Assembly (NCBI GenBank): GCA_031277915.1
Contig: JAITLL010000034.1
Span: forward strand, 1 to 64,000
Origin: Acinetobacter sp.
GTDB taxonomy: Bacteria > Pseudomonadota > Gammaproteobacteria > Pseudomonadales > Moraxellaceae
Length of the DNA stretch: 64,000 bases
Direction of reading: 5' to 3'
Shown here: piece after piece, positions 25,148 to 33,477 of the stretch
Position numbering within the stretch: the stretch's first letter is position 1
Layout of the letters: each line of letters starts with the position of its first letter
Position numbers and translations under genes: made by a program
Notes under the pieces: model-generated
The model's database searches: none
What the model was told of the DNA's origin: nothing
Seen by the model: the letters and a program-made list of their open reading frames with translations, nothing else

Positions 25148-25633
25148 ATGCGAGATTTTGCACGTATACAAGAGCAGGCTTTAAGCCTAGACACCTTTGA
25201 TCCTATTGAATCATTTCCTGAATGCGGTGGAATCGATATTTTTATGGGAACGGTTCGCAATCATCATGAAGGTAAGGCTGTTAAGGCGCTGAAATATACT
25301 TCGTATAAACCACTTTCTGAAAAAATGATACGTGAAATTGAACTGGAAATTGAGAAAAAGTATCAGGTATCTTATGTGCGAGTGGTTCATCGGATTGGAT
25401 ATCTAGATGTTGGCGAAACAGCAATCATTGCAATTGCTTATGCAGCCCATCGCCGTGAAGCTTTTCAAGCATGCGAAGAAGCGGTTGAGCGGGTAAAACA
25501 TGAAGTGCCTGTTTTCAAAGAGGAGTTCTTTACAGATGGTACAAGTCACTATGTAGAAGGTTGCTGTATTCGTAAGGATGCACCGCAAGAACATAAGCAT
25601 CACCGTCATGCCGGCCATGAACACTCACACTGA
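25148..25633 (+). CDS. moaE: Molybdopterin synthase catalytic subunit
   Basis: 161 residues. It converts precursor Z to molybdopterin with MoaD. Seen: GGIDIFMGTVRNHHEGKAVKALKYTSY, HRIGYLDVGETAIIAIAYAAHR and the KEEFFTDG segment with catalytic lysine. GGAGG lies upstream of the ATG. The last 13 or so residues are unusual: a His-rich tail (HKHHRHAGHEHSH) beyond the normal family end, possibly a metal-binding appendix. Confidence 0.95.
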   Translation: MRDFARIQEQALSLDTFDPIESFPECGGIDIFMGTVRNHHEGKAVKALKYTSYKPLSEKMIREIELEIEKKYQVSYVRVVHRIGYLDVGETAIIAIAYAAHRREAFQACEEAVERVKHEVPVFKEEFFTDGTSHYVEGCCIRKDAPQEHKHHRHAGHEHSH

Positions 25634-25656
25634 AATAAGCAAGACTAGGATAAATA

Positions 25657-26580
25657 ATGAAAAACGTAGGAATGAAGCCGGAAAGTTATCGTGTTGCTGA
25701 AGCGCAAGCAATTTTATATGCACCACCACACTGTATTGAGTTATTAAGACAAGGAAATACTGAAAAAGGGGATGCATTAAAAACCGCACGTGTTGCAGGA
25801 ATTTTGGCAGCAAAACGAACTGATGAGCTGATTCCTTTGTGTCATCCACTGCCGATTTATCGTGCAGATGTTGAATATGAATTAGAACATGATTTTGTAA
25901 AGATTATTACCGTGGTCGAAACCATTGGTCCAACTGGCGTAGAAATGGAAGCCTTAACGGCTGCAAGTCTTGCAGGGTTAACCATTTATGACATGTTAAA
26001 ACCGCATTGTGAACCAGAAGAGCTCTGGATGGATCAATGTAAATTGCTTAAGAAAAAAGGTGGAAAATCACACTTTAAGCGAGTTCTTCGTCAGCCTGTT
26101 TCGGCGGCTGTTATTGTGTTGTCCGATACCGTAGCTGCTGGTAGAAAGCCAGATACTGCTGGAAAATCTGTGGTTGAAACTTTAACCGAGGCAGGATTCG
26201 ATCCGATTCACTACCAGATTTTGCCAGATGAAGCGGATACTTTAAAAAACTTAGTGCTTGAGTTGAGCAAATCATATGCTTGCATTATGACCGTCGGCGG
26301 TACTGGAATTGGTAAGCGTGATATTACGGTTGATACGCTAGAGCCACTTCTTGAGCGTAAGCTAGATGGTTTAATGGAAGCTGCGCGTTCATTTGGGCAA
26401 AAACGCACGCCATATGCTGCAATGTCGCGTGGAGTAGCTGGTTTTATCGACCGTTCTCTAGTGGTGACTTTACCGGGAAGCCGTGGTGGAGCAAGTGAAT
26501 CAATGGCTGCTATTTTACCTGCATTAGTCCATATTTTTGATGTTTGCCGTGATTTGCCACATCCGGGAGGCTATGAATAA
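25657..26580 (+). CDS. moaCB: Fused MoaC-MoaB molybdenum cofactor protein
   Basis: 307 residues with two domains. Residues about 1-145 are MoaC (cyclic pyranopterin monophosphate synthase): AAKRTDELIPLCHPLPI, TIGPTGVEMEALTAAS. Residues about 150-307 are a MoaB/MogA-type domain: AAVIVLSDTVAAGRKPDTAG, TVGGTGIGKRDITVDTLEPLL, LPGSRGGASESM. The fusion is known in some bacteria. It combines an early step with the adenylylation branch. The stop overlaps the moeA start (TAATG). Confidence 0.93.
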   Translation: MKNVGMKPESYRVAEAQAILYAPPHCIELLRQGNTEKGDALKTARVAGILAAKRTDELIPLCHPLPIYRADVEYELEHDFVKIITVVETIGPTGVEMEALTAASLAGLTIYDMLKPHCEPEELWMDQCKLLKKKGGKSHFKRVLRQPVSAAVIVLSDTVAAGRKPDTAGKSVVETLTEAGFDPIHYQILPDEADTLKNLVLELSKSYACIMTVGGTGIGKRDITVDTLEPLLERKLDGLMEAARSFGQKRTPYAAMSRGVAGFIDRSLVVTLPGSRGGASESMAAILPALVHIFDVCRDLPHPGGYE

Positions 26581-27815
26581 TGTCAGGTTGTGGTACAGAA
26601 CGTGGATTAATCAGTGTAGATGAAGCAATTGCGCTGATTAGTAATAGACCTAAAAAGTTAGGCTCAATTCAGCAAATTTTACAAAATAGCCTGAGTAGAT
26701 ATCTTGCTAAAGAAATCTACTCAGAAATTAATTTGCCAAGTTTTTCTCAAAGTGCTGTAGATGGTTACGCGCTTTGTAGTCATGCACAAGATTTAAATAA
26801 TCAGAAATTTCAGGTTACTGGCGAGATTCGTGCTGGAAGCGAGAGTCATGACATTCTGAGTGAGGGTCAGGCAATTCGTATATTTACTGGTGGCAAAATT
26901 CCTGAAGGCACAACTCATGTTGCGAGGCAAGAAATAGTAGAGGTCGTTTCAGCACAAGAAATTTCGTTAACTGAACATATTCGCCCTCAAGCTGATATTC
27001 GTTTTACGGGCGAAGAAATCCAGAACGGACAACTACTTGCCCAAGTTGGACAGTTTCTAAATATTGGAAGTTTAGCCGCCTTAAGTATGGCAGGTGTACA
27101 AACGGTTGACGTTTATCGTGCACCTAAAGTCGCTGTTTTAGTCACGGGTGATGAAGTTGCCGAAAAAGCAGAAGATCTTGCAGAAGGCAAAATCTTTGAT
27201 GCAAATGGGCCTTTATTAAAAGCTTGGTTCGAAGATTATGGCTTGCAGGTTGAACTCATTCATGTGGCAGATGAAGCGGCGCAAGTCACGCATTATTTTA
27301 ATGAGTTAAAAGACAGTCATGATGTCATCATAACCACAGGTGGAGTGTCTGTAGGTGATTATGACTTTGTTCGACCATGTGCTTTCGAAGCTGGATTTGA
27401 ACAAGTTTTTTGGAAAGTAAAACAAAAACCGGGCAAACCTTTATTTTTTGCCGAATACCATAATTCACAAACTAGCCATTCTTGCTATTTGTTAGGCTTG
27501 CCGGGTAATCCGGCTGCGGTATATGTGTCTATGCAAATTTACGGCAAATCTTTGCTTGATGCATTACAGGGTAATAGACAGGGACCTGAATGGTTTACTA
27601 CGATTTTAGAGCATGATTTAAAAGAAGATGCACGTGAACGTTTTTTACGAATGTATGCTTATTTTGATGCAGGACAACTTAAAGTAAAAAGTTTGGCCAA
27701 ACAGCAGTCTCATATGCTGAGTAACCTTATGCAAGCCAATTGTTTAGTCCGTATTCCTGCTAGTACAAAACTAGAGTCAGGTGCTTTATTAAAAGGAATC
27801 TTTATTTCAAATTAG
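26580..27815 (+). CDS. moeA: Molybdopterin molybdenumtransferase
   Basis: 411 residues, normal for MoeA, which inserts molybdate into adenylylated molybdopterin. Motifs are LPSFSQSAVDGYAL, the FTGGKIPEGTTHVARQE segment, VTGDEV...GKIFDANGP, TTGGVSVGDYDFV and LLGLPGNPAAVYV. The ATG overlaps the moaCB stop. It is the last gene of the cofactor operon; an AT-rich terminator follows. Confidence 0.95.
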   Translation: MSGCGTERGLISVDEAIALISNRPKKLGSIQQILQNSLSRYLAKEIYSEINLPSFSQSAVDGYALCSHAQDLNNQKFQVTGEIRAGSESHDILSEGQAIRIFTGGKIPEGTTHVARQEIVEVVSAQEISLTEHIRPQADIRFTGEEIQNGQLLAQVGQFLNIGSLAALSMAGVQTVDVYRAPKVAVLVTGDEVAEKAEDLAEGKIFDANGPLLKAWFEDYGLQVELIHVADEAAQVTHYFNELKDSHDVIITTGGVSVGDYDFVRPCAFEAGFEQVFWKVKQKPGKPLFFAEYHNSQTSHSCYLLGLPGNPAAVYVSMQIYGKSLLDALQGNRQGPEWFTTILEHDLKEDARERFLRMYAYFDAGQLKVKSLAKQQSHMLSNLMQANCLVRIPASTKLESGALLKGIFISN

Positions 27816-27830
27816 CTTATAAATAAGCTG

Positions 27831-27870
27831 AATATGATTAATTTATACTTATAAGTTAATCATATTTTAT
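27831..27870 (+). terminator. Terminator after moeA
   Basis: An 11-base perfect stem AATATGATTAA (27831-27841) with TTAATCATATT (27856-27866), then TTT. A second small palindrome AGCTTAT-N2-ATAAGCT (27814-27829) precedes it. The stem is AT-only in part, so efficiency is uncertain. Confidence 0.6.
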
Positions 27871-28020
27871 CTATTTCTATTCACTGTTATTTAAATAATA
27901 GGCGTTATAAATATATTAAAAACTTATTTTTAAGCTGAATATTGCATATAACATATTAAGTGGTTTAGGGTATAAATAATAAGGCAAGTAGGCCAGTTCT
28001 ATATTGAGGAAAGCATAAAG

Positions 28021-28503
28021 ATGAAATGGGATGACATTGGTGATCAACCTTGTTCTGTTGCCCGCATGCTATCAGTAATTGGTGATCGATGGACGATGCT
28101 AATATTACGTAATGCTTTTATGGGAATCCGTCGCTTTGATGATTTTCAAAAATCACTAGGCGTCACTCGTCATGTGCTGTCTGATCGTTTAAAACGTTTG
28201 GTTGAATACGAAATTTTAGCCAAAACCCCTTATTTTGATCGTCAGGAACGCTTTGAGTACCGCCTTACTGATAAAGGTTTTGAACTTTATCCAATTATTT
28301 TATCTATGGCGAACTGGGCAGATAAATGGATGGATCAAGGTTTAGGTAAACCTTTAGAATATCGTCATAAAACTTGTGGTCATAAATTTGAACCAGTCAT
28401 GGTATGTTCGGTCTGTCGTGAGCCTTTACATGCAAAACAAGTTAAGGTTTCGGCTGGACCAGGCTATTTTGCTTATATGGAACAAAAGCAAAAACAAGCT
28501 TAA
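28021..28503 (+). CDS. HxlR-family transcriptional regulator
   Basis: 160 residues. The winged-helix HxlR domain occupies residues 10-105 (CSVARMLSVIGDRWTMLILRNAFMGIRRFDDFQKSLGVTRHVLSDRLKRL in its typical order). A C-terminal extension has CGHKFEPVMVCSVCREP, a CxxH-CxxC knuckle probably binding zinc. GAGGA precedes the ATG. The gene stands alone; its stop overlaps by 3 bases the stop of the convergent MocR gene. Target and ligand unknown. Confidence 0.88.
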   Translation: MKWDDIGDQPCSVARMLSVIGDRWTMLILRNAFMGIRRFDDFQKSLGVTRHVLSDRLKRLVEYEILAKTPYFDRQERFEYRLTDKGFELYPIILSMANWADKWMDQGLGKPLEYRHKTCGHKFEPVMVCSVCREPLHAKQVKVSAGPGYFAYMEQKQKQA

Positions 28504-29939
28504 AGCGGTTTCTTTAAAGACTCTTGTTGAAGTGCCTCTGTAAGAGTCTTATAAATATAATCATGATTCGATTGGGTAATATTAAAACGAATAAATTGGC
28601 CTGCCGATTGTGCTTGGCTAAAGGCATTACCAGGGGCAAGAATCACTTCTCGATTCAGGCAAAACTGTGCAATCTTTGCTGCATCTATTCCTTTTGGTAA
28701 ACGACACCACACAAAAATTCCAGCTTTTGGTTCAATCCACGGTTCTATTCCAATCGATTTAAGCTTCGCTATCGTTTCTTGCATGGCCTGAGCTAAACGA
28801 ACTTTTAACAAATCTAAATGCTTACGGTATGAACCATCGGTTAAAGCTGTGTGTAAAATTTTGGCTGAAAGTCCATTGTGAGAAAAACTGGTAGCAATTT
28901 TTAAATCGGTAATTTGGTCAATCCATTCTGGTTTGGCAATAATACAACCGCAGCGAATAGACGCGGAGAGTGTTTTAGAGAAACTTCCAATAAAAATCAC
29001 ACGTGAAAGATTATCTAGGGCTGCAAGTCGTGGCGCTGGAGTGTATTCAAAATCTGAAAATATATCATCTTCAATCACAATCAAATTAGATTGATCAATC
29101 AGCTTTAATAATTGATAAGCTGTAGAGAGTGAAAGTATTGCGCCAGTTGGGTTGTGTATTCCTGAGTTAGTAATGTAGAGCCGCGGATTATAGGTATCAA
29201 TGGCTTCTTTAAATGCATCTAAATTTGGGCCGTTTGGTGTATAGGGAATGCCAATAACTTTAACTTGATGAACTTTAAGTAAAGCATGAAAGTTAAAGTA
29301 GCAAGGGTCATCAATAAGAACAACGTCATCTGGCTTTAGTAAAAATCGGCAAACTAAATCAATTGCTTGAGTGCCTGAGTCGGTTAAAAGAACTTGGTTC
29401 AAGTTTGCTTCTATACCTTTGCTTTGTGCCCGTCTAGCGAGCAAATCTCGTAATGCTGGCAGCCCTAAAGGTGTCGAATAGCCCATTAAGTTATCATCTT
29501 CGTTACGCGTAGCAGATCTTAAAGCTTTGCGAATACTCTCAAGCGGCATCCAGTCATTTGGTAACCAACCACAACCGGGTTTAAAAGCGTCAGGTTTTGC
29601 TTCCAATGACTGACGTGAAATCCATAACGGATCTATAGAGCGATCTAATTTAGGGCCTAATTCACTTAAAGCCAAAGGAGCAAGTGGTCCTACTACATAA
29701 AAACCGGAACCACTACGTGACTCAATTTTACCTACGGCAATTAATCGTTCATACGCTTCAACAATAGTAGAAACAGAAAAACCTAAATCTTTTGCTAGTT
29801 TGCGCACAGAGGGCAGTCGAGTTCCTGGAGTTAAAGAACGATTTTTAATTTGTTGTTCAATCTGTGAAATAACAAGCTCAATTTTTGTTTTTGTCTGGTT
29901 CACGTTAATCATCCCTAACTGTACTGCTTGTTTATACAT
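28500..29939 (-). CDS. MocR/GabR-type regulator with aminotransferase domain
   Basis: 479 residues. An N-terminal GntR winged helix (about 13-80: LTPGTRLPSVRKLAKDLGFSVSTIVEAYERL) is fused to a fold-type I aminotransferase domain. The PLP lysine is in IGSFSKTLSASIRCG, with the YITNSGIHNPTGA and VIEDDIFSDFEY motifs before it. Such proteins use PLP or an amine as effector. An in-frame ATG at 29912 is an alternative start. It is divergent from an EamA exporter with 86 bases between, so that exporter is the likely target. Confidence 0.9.
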   Translation of the reverse strand: MYKQAVQLGMINVNQTKTKIELVISQIEQQIKNRSLTPGTRLPSVRKLAKDLGFSVSTIVEAYERLIAVGKIESRSGSGFYVVGPLAPLALSELGPKLDRSIDPLWISRQSLEAKPDAFKPGCGWLPNDWMPLESIRKALRSATRNEDDNLMGYSTPLGLPALRDLLARRAQSKGIEANLNQVLLTDSGTQAIDLVCRFLLKPDDVVLIDDPCYFNFHALLKVHQVKVIGIPYTPNGPNLDAFKEAIDTYNPRLYITNSGIHNPTGAILSLSTAYQLLKLIDQSNLIVIEDDIFSDFEYTPAPRLAALDNLSRVIFIGSFSKTLSASIRCGCIIAKPEWIDQITDLKIATSFSHNGLSAKILHTALTDGSYRKHLDLLKVRLAQAMQETIAKLKSIGIEPWIEPKAGIFVWCRLPKGIDAAKIAQFCLNREVILAPGNAFSQAQSAGQFIRFNITQSNHDYIYKTLTEALQQESLKKPL

Positions 29940-29965
29940 AACAGTTTTTTAAAATTGTACTGCTT
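29920..29965. promoter_or_regulatory. Direct repeats in the MocR-EamA divergent region
   Basis: TGTACTGCTT occurs at 29920-29929 and again at 29956-29965, 36 bases apart start to start. MocR regulators such as GabR bind direct repeats with similar spacing. The first copy lies in the first codons of the longer MocR start, which mildly favours the shorter start at 29912. Confidence 0.5.
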
Positions 29966-30025
29966 TGTATCTGGTTTTGACACCATATCACAGCTTAAAT
30001 TCTTCGTATAGTTGCGGAGAAGAAT

Positions 30026-30889
30026 ATGCAAAAGTTTATGAATGGTTGGGTGAATGGTTTTATTGGGGTTGCGATTTTTGCAGGCTCATTACCAGCTACC
30101 CGTGTAGCTGTAATGGGATTCGAACCGGGCTTTCTAACCGCAGCACGAGCTGCGATAGCTGGTATTTTGGGGCTTATTCTTATATTGGTTTTAAAACAAA
30201 AGAAACCAGCCAAGCAAGATTGGTGGCCACTTGCTATTGTTGCTTTAGGAGTGGTGATTGGTTTTCCGTTGTTTACAGCACTTGCTTTGCAATACATGAA
30301 TGCAGCACATTCAATTGTCTTTGTTAGTCTTTTGCCATTAGCTACCGCCATATTTGCAGTAGTAAGAGGGGGCGAAAAACCAAATCAATTTTTTTGGATA
30401 TTTGCAGTATTGGGGAGTACGGTTGTTTTCGCCTATATGTTCTTCATTTCTGGTGATACATCACTTGGAATAGGGGACTTTTATATGTTAATGGCGATTA
30501 TTTTTTGTGGTTTTGGCTATGCAGAAGGTGGAGTACTTTCGAAAAAAATAGGTGGATGGCAGGTGATTTGTTGGGCGCTTATTTTGGCTTTACCAATTAT
30601 GCTGCTTGCTACTGTTTTTTACATGCCTGTTTCCTTCCAGAATGTATCTACATCCGCGATAGTAGGACTGGTTTATGTCTCTTTATTCAGTATGCTCATC
30701 GGGTTCTTTTTTTGGTACAAAGGTCTTGCCCAAGGTGGTATTGCTGCAATTAGCCAGCTACAGCTTTTACAACCGTTAATGGGACTCGTGATTGCCGCAC
30801 TTTTATTACATGAGCATGTAAGTTGGTCGATGTTAATGGTAACGGCAATAACAATTTTATGTGTTGCTGCCGCTAAAAAGTTCGCATAA
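30026..30889 (+). CDS. EamA/DMT-family exporter
   Basis: 287 residues with ten predicted membrane helices in two EamA repeats (about 5-135 and 150-285; SIVFVSLLPLATAIFAVV in the first repeat and QLQLLQPLMGLVIAALLLHEH in the second). Family members export amino acids and metabolites. GGAGA lies 8 bases before the ATG. It is divergent from the MocR gene and probably controlled by it. Confidence 0.87.
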   Translation: MQKFMNGWVNGFIGVAIFAGSLPATRVAVMGFEPGFLTAARAAIAGILGLILILVLKQKKPAKQDWWPLAIVALGVVIGFPLFTALALQYMNAAHSIVFVSLLPLATAIFAVVRGGEKPNQFFWIFAVLGSTVVFAYMFFISGDTSLGIGDFYMLMAIIFCGFGYAEGGVLSKKIGGWQVICWALILALPIMLLATVFYMPVSFQNVSTSAIVGLVYVSLFSMLIGFFFWYKGLAQGGIAAISQLQLLQPLMGLVIAALLLHEHVSWSMLMVTAITILCVAAAKKFA

Positions 30890-30893
30890 AAAT

Positions 30894-31205
30894 TTATAAA
30901 CAATTTGCCGGTTTAGGAATACCTGCCAAACGACTGAGATGGCGAGCAACTAGGCCGGTATTAAAATTTTGCTGTAAAACAGCATTATTGATATCAGGAC
31001 TTACGGTTTTCATTAAAAACTTAATCAGTGGACGTGTAGCAGGAGAATGCCCAAATTGCTGATAAAATTGGCGAACCGCAGCTAAAACTTCAAAATGCCA
31101 ATCTGTTAATTCAAGATCGAGAGATTTGGCAAGTTCCTGTGCTACTTCGAGATTCCAAATCGTATAGTCAACTAAATGACCATCTTGATCTAATTCTAAA
31201 TTCAT
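30894..31205 (-). CDS. tusE: Sulfurtransferase TusE (DsrC family)
   Basis: 103 residues ending PKPANCL, with the conserved penultimate-region cysteine that accepts persulfide sulfur from TusBCD and passes it to MnmA for tRNA 2-thiouridine. LTDWHFEVLAAVRQFYQQFGHSPATRPLIKFL is the DsrC core. The gene order tusD-tusC-tusB-tusE on the minus strand places it last. Confidence 0.92.
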   Translation of the reverse strand: MNLELDQDGHLVDYTIWNLEVAQELAKSLDLELTDWHFEVLAAVRQFYQQFGHSPATRPLIKFLMKTVSPDINNAVLQQNFNTGLVARHLSRLAGIPKPANCL

Positions 31206-31224
31206 AAAAATGAGCCTAACTATA

Positions 31225-31509
31225 TTACTTCAAAGAAATGCATCGATTAAATTTTAAAACCAGATCCGCAAATTGATCATAGTTTAATACCTTAACGTGA
31301 GCTAAGATTTCTGCATCAATTAAATCTTTTTCATGAGCCAAACAAGAAACTGAGCCAAAGTGCAGGCAAATACTTACTGAAAGCTGTGCAGTTGAATCGC
31401 CCATAAAAACAATTTGGTCATCTTTATCAAAAAGCTTTTCAAGTTCTTGAATAATCTGAGGTGTATGCTGATAAGAAGCTTGCACCAGATAAAGTGTTGA
31501 TTGCGTCAT
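31225..31509 (-). CDS. tusB: Sulfur relay protein TusB (DsrH family)
   Basis: 94 residues from ATG 31509, with AAAGGTG upstream; an earlier in-frame start at 31533 would overlap tusC. The sequence (LYLVQASYQHTPQIIQELEKLFDKDDQIVFMGDS) fits the small DsrH-like fold, which lacks a catalytic role but completes the TusBCD hexamer. Assignment relies on size and position between tusC and tusE. Confidence 0.8.
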   Translation of the reverse strand: MTQSTLYLVQASYQHTPQIIQELEKLFDKDDQIVFMGDSTAQLSVSICLHFGSVSCLAHEKDLIDAEILAHVKVLNYDQFADLVLKFNRCISLK

Positions 31510-31526
31510 TAAATTTACACCTTTAT

Positions 31527-31877
31527 CTACCAATATAAGACATGATCGAAAGATTGGATGAGTTCAGTATCTAACTGAACAAATTCTAGTTCCTGCTCAC
31601 TGTTTTGAACAAAAGGATGCTGTTTATTTTTTGTCTCAACAAGGATTGGGCTTAAGTCATAAAACTCAAAGCTATCCACCATATTTGAAGCAATTTTAAA
31701 AGCATGCTGCAACTGGTCAAAGTTATGTTCATTTTGTAAGAGGCTAAGAGCTGCATCTTTCAATAATACTTTGACTGGTGAGCCAAAGGTTGCTAAAACC
31801 ATAGTAGCGGTGAGGCTTTCATTGACTTGTAGGCTGGTTAGATTGGCTTGGGTCAAAATAACGAGTACAGTTTTCAC
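31527..31877 (-). CDS. tusC: Sulfur relay protein TusC (DsrF family)
   Basis: 116 residues of the DsrE/F-like fold (VLVILTQANLTSLQVNESLTATMVLATFGSPVKVLLKDAAL). It forms the TusBCD complex. Position between tusD and tusB supports the call; sequence divergence makes the individual name less certain than the operon. Confidence 0.82.
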   Translation of the reverse strand: MKTVLVILTQANLTSLQVNESLTATMVLATFGSPVKVLLKDAALSLLQNEHNFDQLQHAFKIASNMVDSFEFYDLSPILVETKNKQHPFVQNSEQELEFVQLDTELIQSFDHVLYW

Positions 31878-31921
31878 ACAATATACCTTTTAAAAGCAAC
31901 AATCTAAGTTAATAAAGTAAC

Positions 31922-32290
31922 TTAGAATTGAAGAAGACGAGAGGCTGACTGTACTGCATCAGCAAGTTCACCTAGTCCAACCAACTCAAAGTTGCTTGCT
32001 AGGTTATGATGACTAAGTTGATGACGACTCGCATTTTCTGCATCGGTAATCCCGCGTGCAAGAGCAGCGCTGACACAGACAGGAAGTCGGATCGCGAGCT
32101 TTTGCCATTCATGCGTTAAATTACGCTGGTCGTCAGGAACCCACTGAAAATCATTCGCAACTTGAACGCCATCTTGGTAAAAGAATACGCGAAAGTCTTC
32201 ATTTTTACTTTTGAGTGCCTGAGCAAGACCCAGGGCATGCCAAGCATGGATTGAAGTAGGAGCAGAGGTTATTAGTAGTAATGTACTCAT
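31922..32290 (-). CDS. tusD: Sulfurtransferase TusD (DsrE family)
   Basis: 122 residues. The conserved cysteine in RLPVCVSAALARGI is the persulfide-carrying residue of TusD/DsrE. LGLAQALKSKNEDFRVFFYQDGV is the preceding conserved segment. First gene of tusDCBE; divergent from the GalE-like gene. Confidence 0.92.
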   Translation of the reverse strand: MSTLLLITSAPTSIHAWHALGLAQALKSKNEDFRVFFYQDGVQVANDFQWVPDDQRNLTHEWQKLAIRLPVCVSAALARGITDAENASRHQLSHHNLASNFELVGLGELADAVQSASRLLQF

Positions 32291-32355
32291 TGAGAATTCA
32301 CTATGGTCATACGTCTAAATGGGCGTAGATACATTAAGAGAAAGGTAAGTATACA

Positions 32356-33363
32356 ATGATTTTAGTGACAGGTGGTTTAGGCTTTATCGGTTCACACATT
32401 GCATTGAGTCTGCTGGCTCAAGGCCAAGAAGTGGTTATTGTCGATAATTTGGCTAACTCGACCTTGCAAACGCTTGAGCGGTTAGAATACATTTCTGGTA
32501 TGTACGTTCCGTTTGTTAAACTTGATGTACGTAATACACCTGCATTGAACAAAGTATTTGAACAGTACTCAATTGATGCAGTCATTCACACGGCTGGTTT
32601 TAAATCTATTGAAGAGTCTAATTTAAAACCGCTCGAATATTACAATGATAATGTCAGTTGCATCATGAGCTTATTGCGTGCGATGCAACGTACAGGTGTT
32701 CGTCATTTTATTCATTTGTCTAGCTTGGCAGTCTATGGAAAATCTGATTTAGAACTAAGTGAAACAGAAGATTTCAACTACACTTATCCTAATCCTTATA
32801 TTAAATCTCAACAGATGATTGAAGAAATCATCCGCGATACTTATAAAATTGATCATGAATGGAAAATTGCGATCTTACGTTTATCAAATATTGTAGGTGC
32901 ATTTGAACATGGGGTACTCGGAGAGTATGTTGCACAGCTTCCTAAAAATATTGTACCGCTTGCCATGCAAGTTGCGGCCATGCAGCGTGACTTAATTGAA
33001 TTACAAGATCAAGTTGAAACGTCTGATCACACGACTGAACGTAGTTTTCTACATGTTTTAGATGTATGTGAGGCTGTCAGTGCAAGCTTACATTGGCTGC
33101 GTGATCAAACTCACTGTTGTGAAGCTTTTAATATTGCACATGACGAAATACATTCAATTCGCCAATTATTAGATGAAATTTCACAGGTTACCCAAGCTGA
33201 AATTCCTACACAATCGGCAATTTATAAACACGAAGAGCTGGCTCAACTTGGTGCAAATGTAGGAAAAGCAAAAACTTTATTACAATGGACTCCAAAACGA
33301 ACCTTAAAGCAAATGATTGAAGATGAGTGGAGATTCTATCAAAATACATTAAATGGAAGATAG
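32356..33363 (+). CDS. GalE-like NAD-dependent epimerase/dehydratase, altered active site
   Basis: 335 residues of the extended SDR family, closest in layout to UDP-glucose 4-epimerase. The Rossmann motif is VTGGLGFIGSH (5-15), followed by IVDNLANS, HTAGFKSIEES and LSSLAVYG (121-128). The catalytic YxxxK should be at 148-152, where GalE has YGKSK, but here it reads YIKSQ, so the lysine is glutamine. The C-terminal GalE features remain (RSFLHVLDVCEAV, NIAHD, LQWTPKRTLKQMI). It may be catalytically changed or non-enzymatic. AAAGG lies upstream of the ATG. It is a single gene between tus and fumC. Confidence 0.85.
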   Translation: MILVTGGLGFIGSHIALSLLAQGQEVVIVDNLANSTLQTLERLEYISGMYVPFVKLDVRNTPALNKVFEQYSIDAVIHTAGFKSIEESNLKPLEYYNDNVSCIMSLLRAMQRTGVRHFIHLSSLAVYGKSDLELSETEDFNYTYPNPYIKSQQMIEEIIRDTYKIDHEWKIAILRLSNIVGAFEHGVLGEYVAQLPKNIVPLAMQVAAMQRDLIELQDQVETSDHTTERSFLHVLDVCEAVSASLHWLRDQTHCCEAFNIAHDEIHSIRQLLDEISQVTQAEIPTQSAIYKHEELAQLGANVGKAKTLLQWTPKRTLKQMIEDEWRFYQNTLNGR

Positions 33364-33477
33364 GATAATGATTCTTATTTACAATAATGAGATGCTTGAG
33401 TACGATAATAAAATTAACTAGCCAAAGCAAAAATTGCTTCAGCCCGTGAGTTCTTTAACCATATAACCGAGGTTTCT

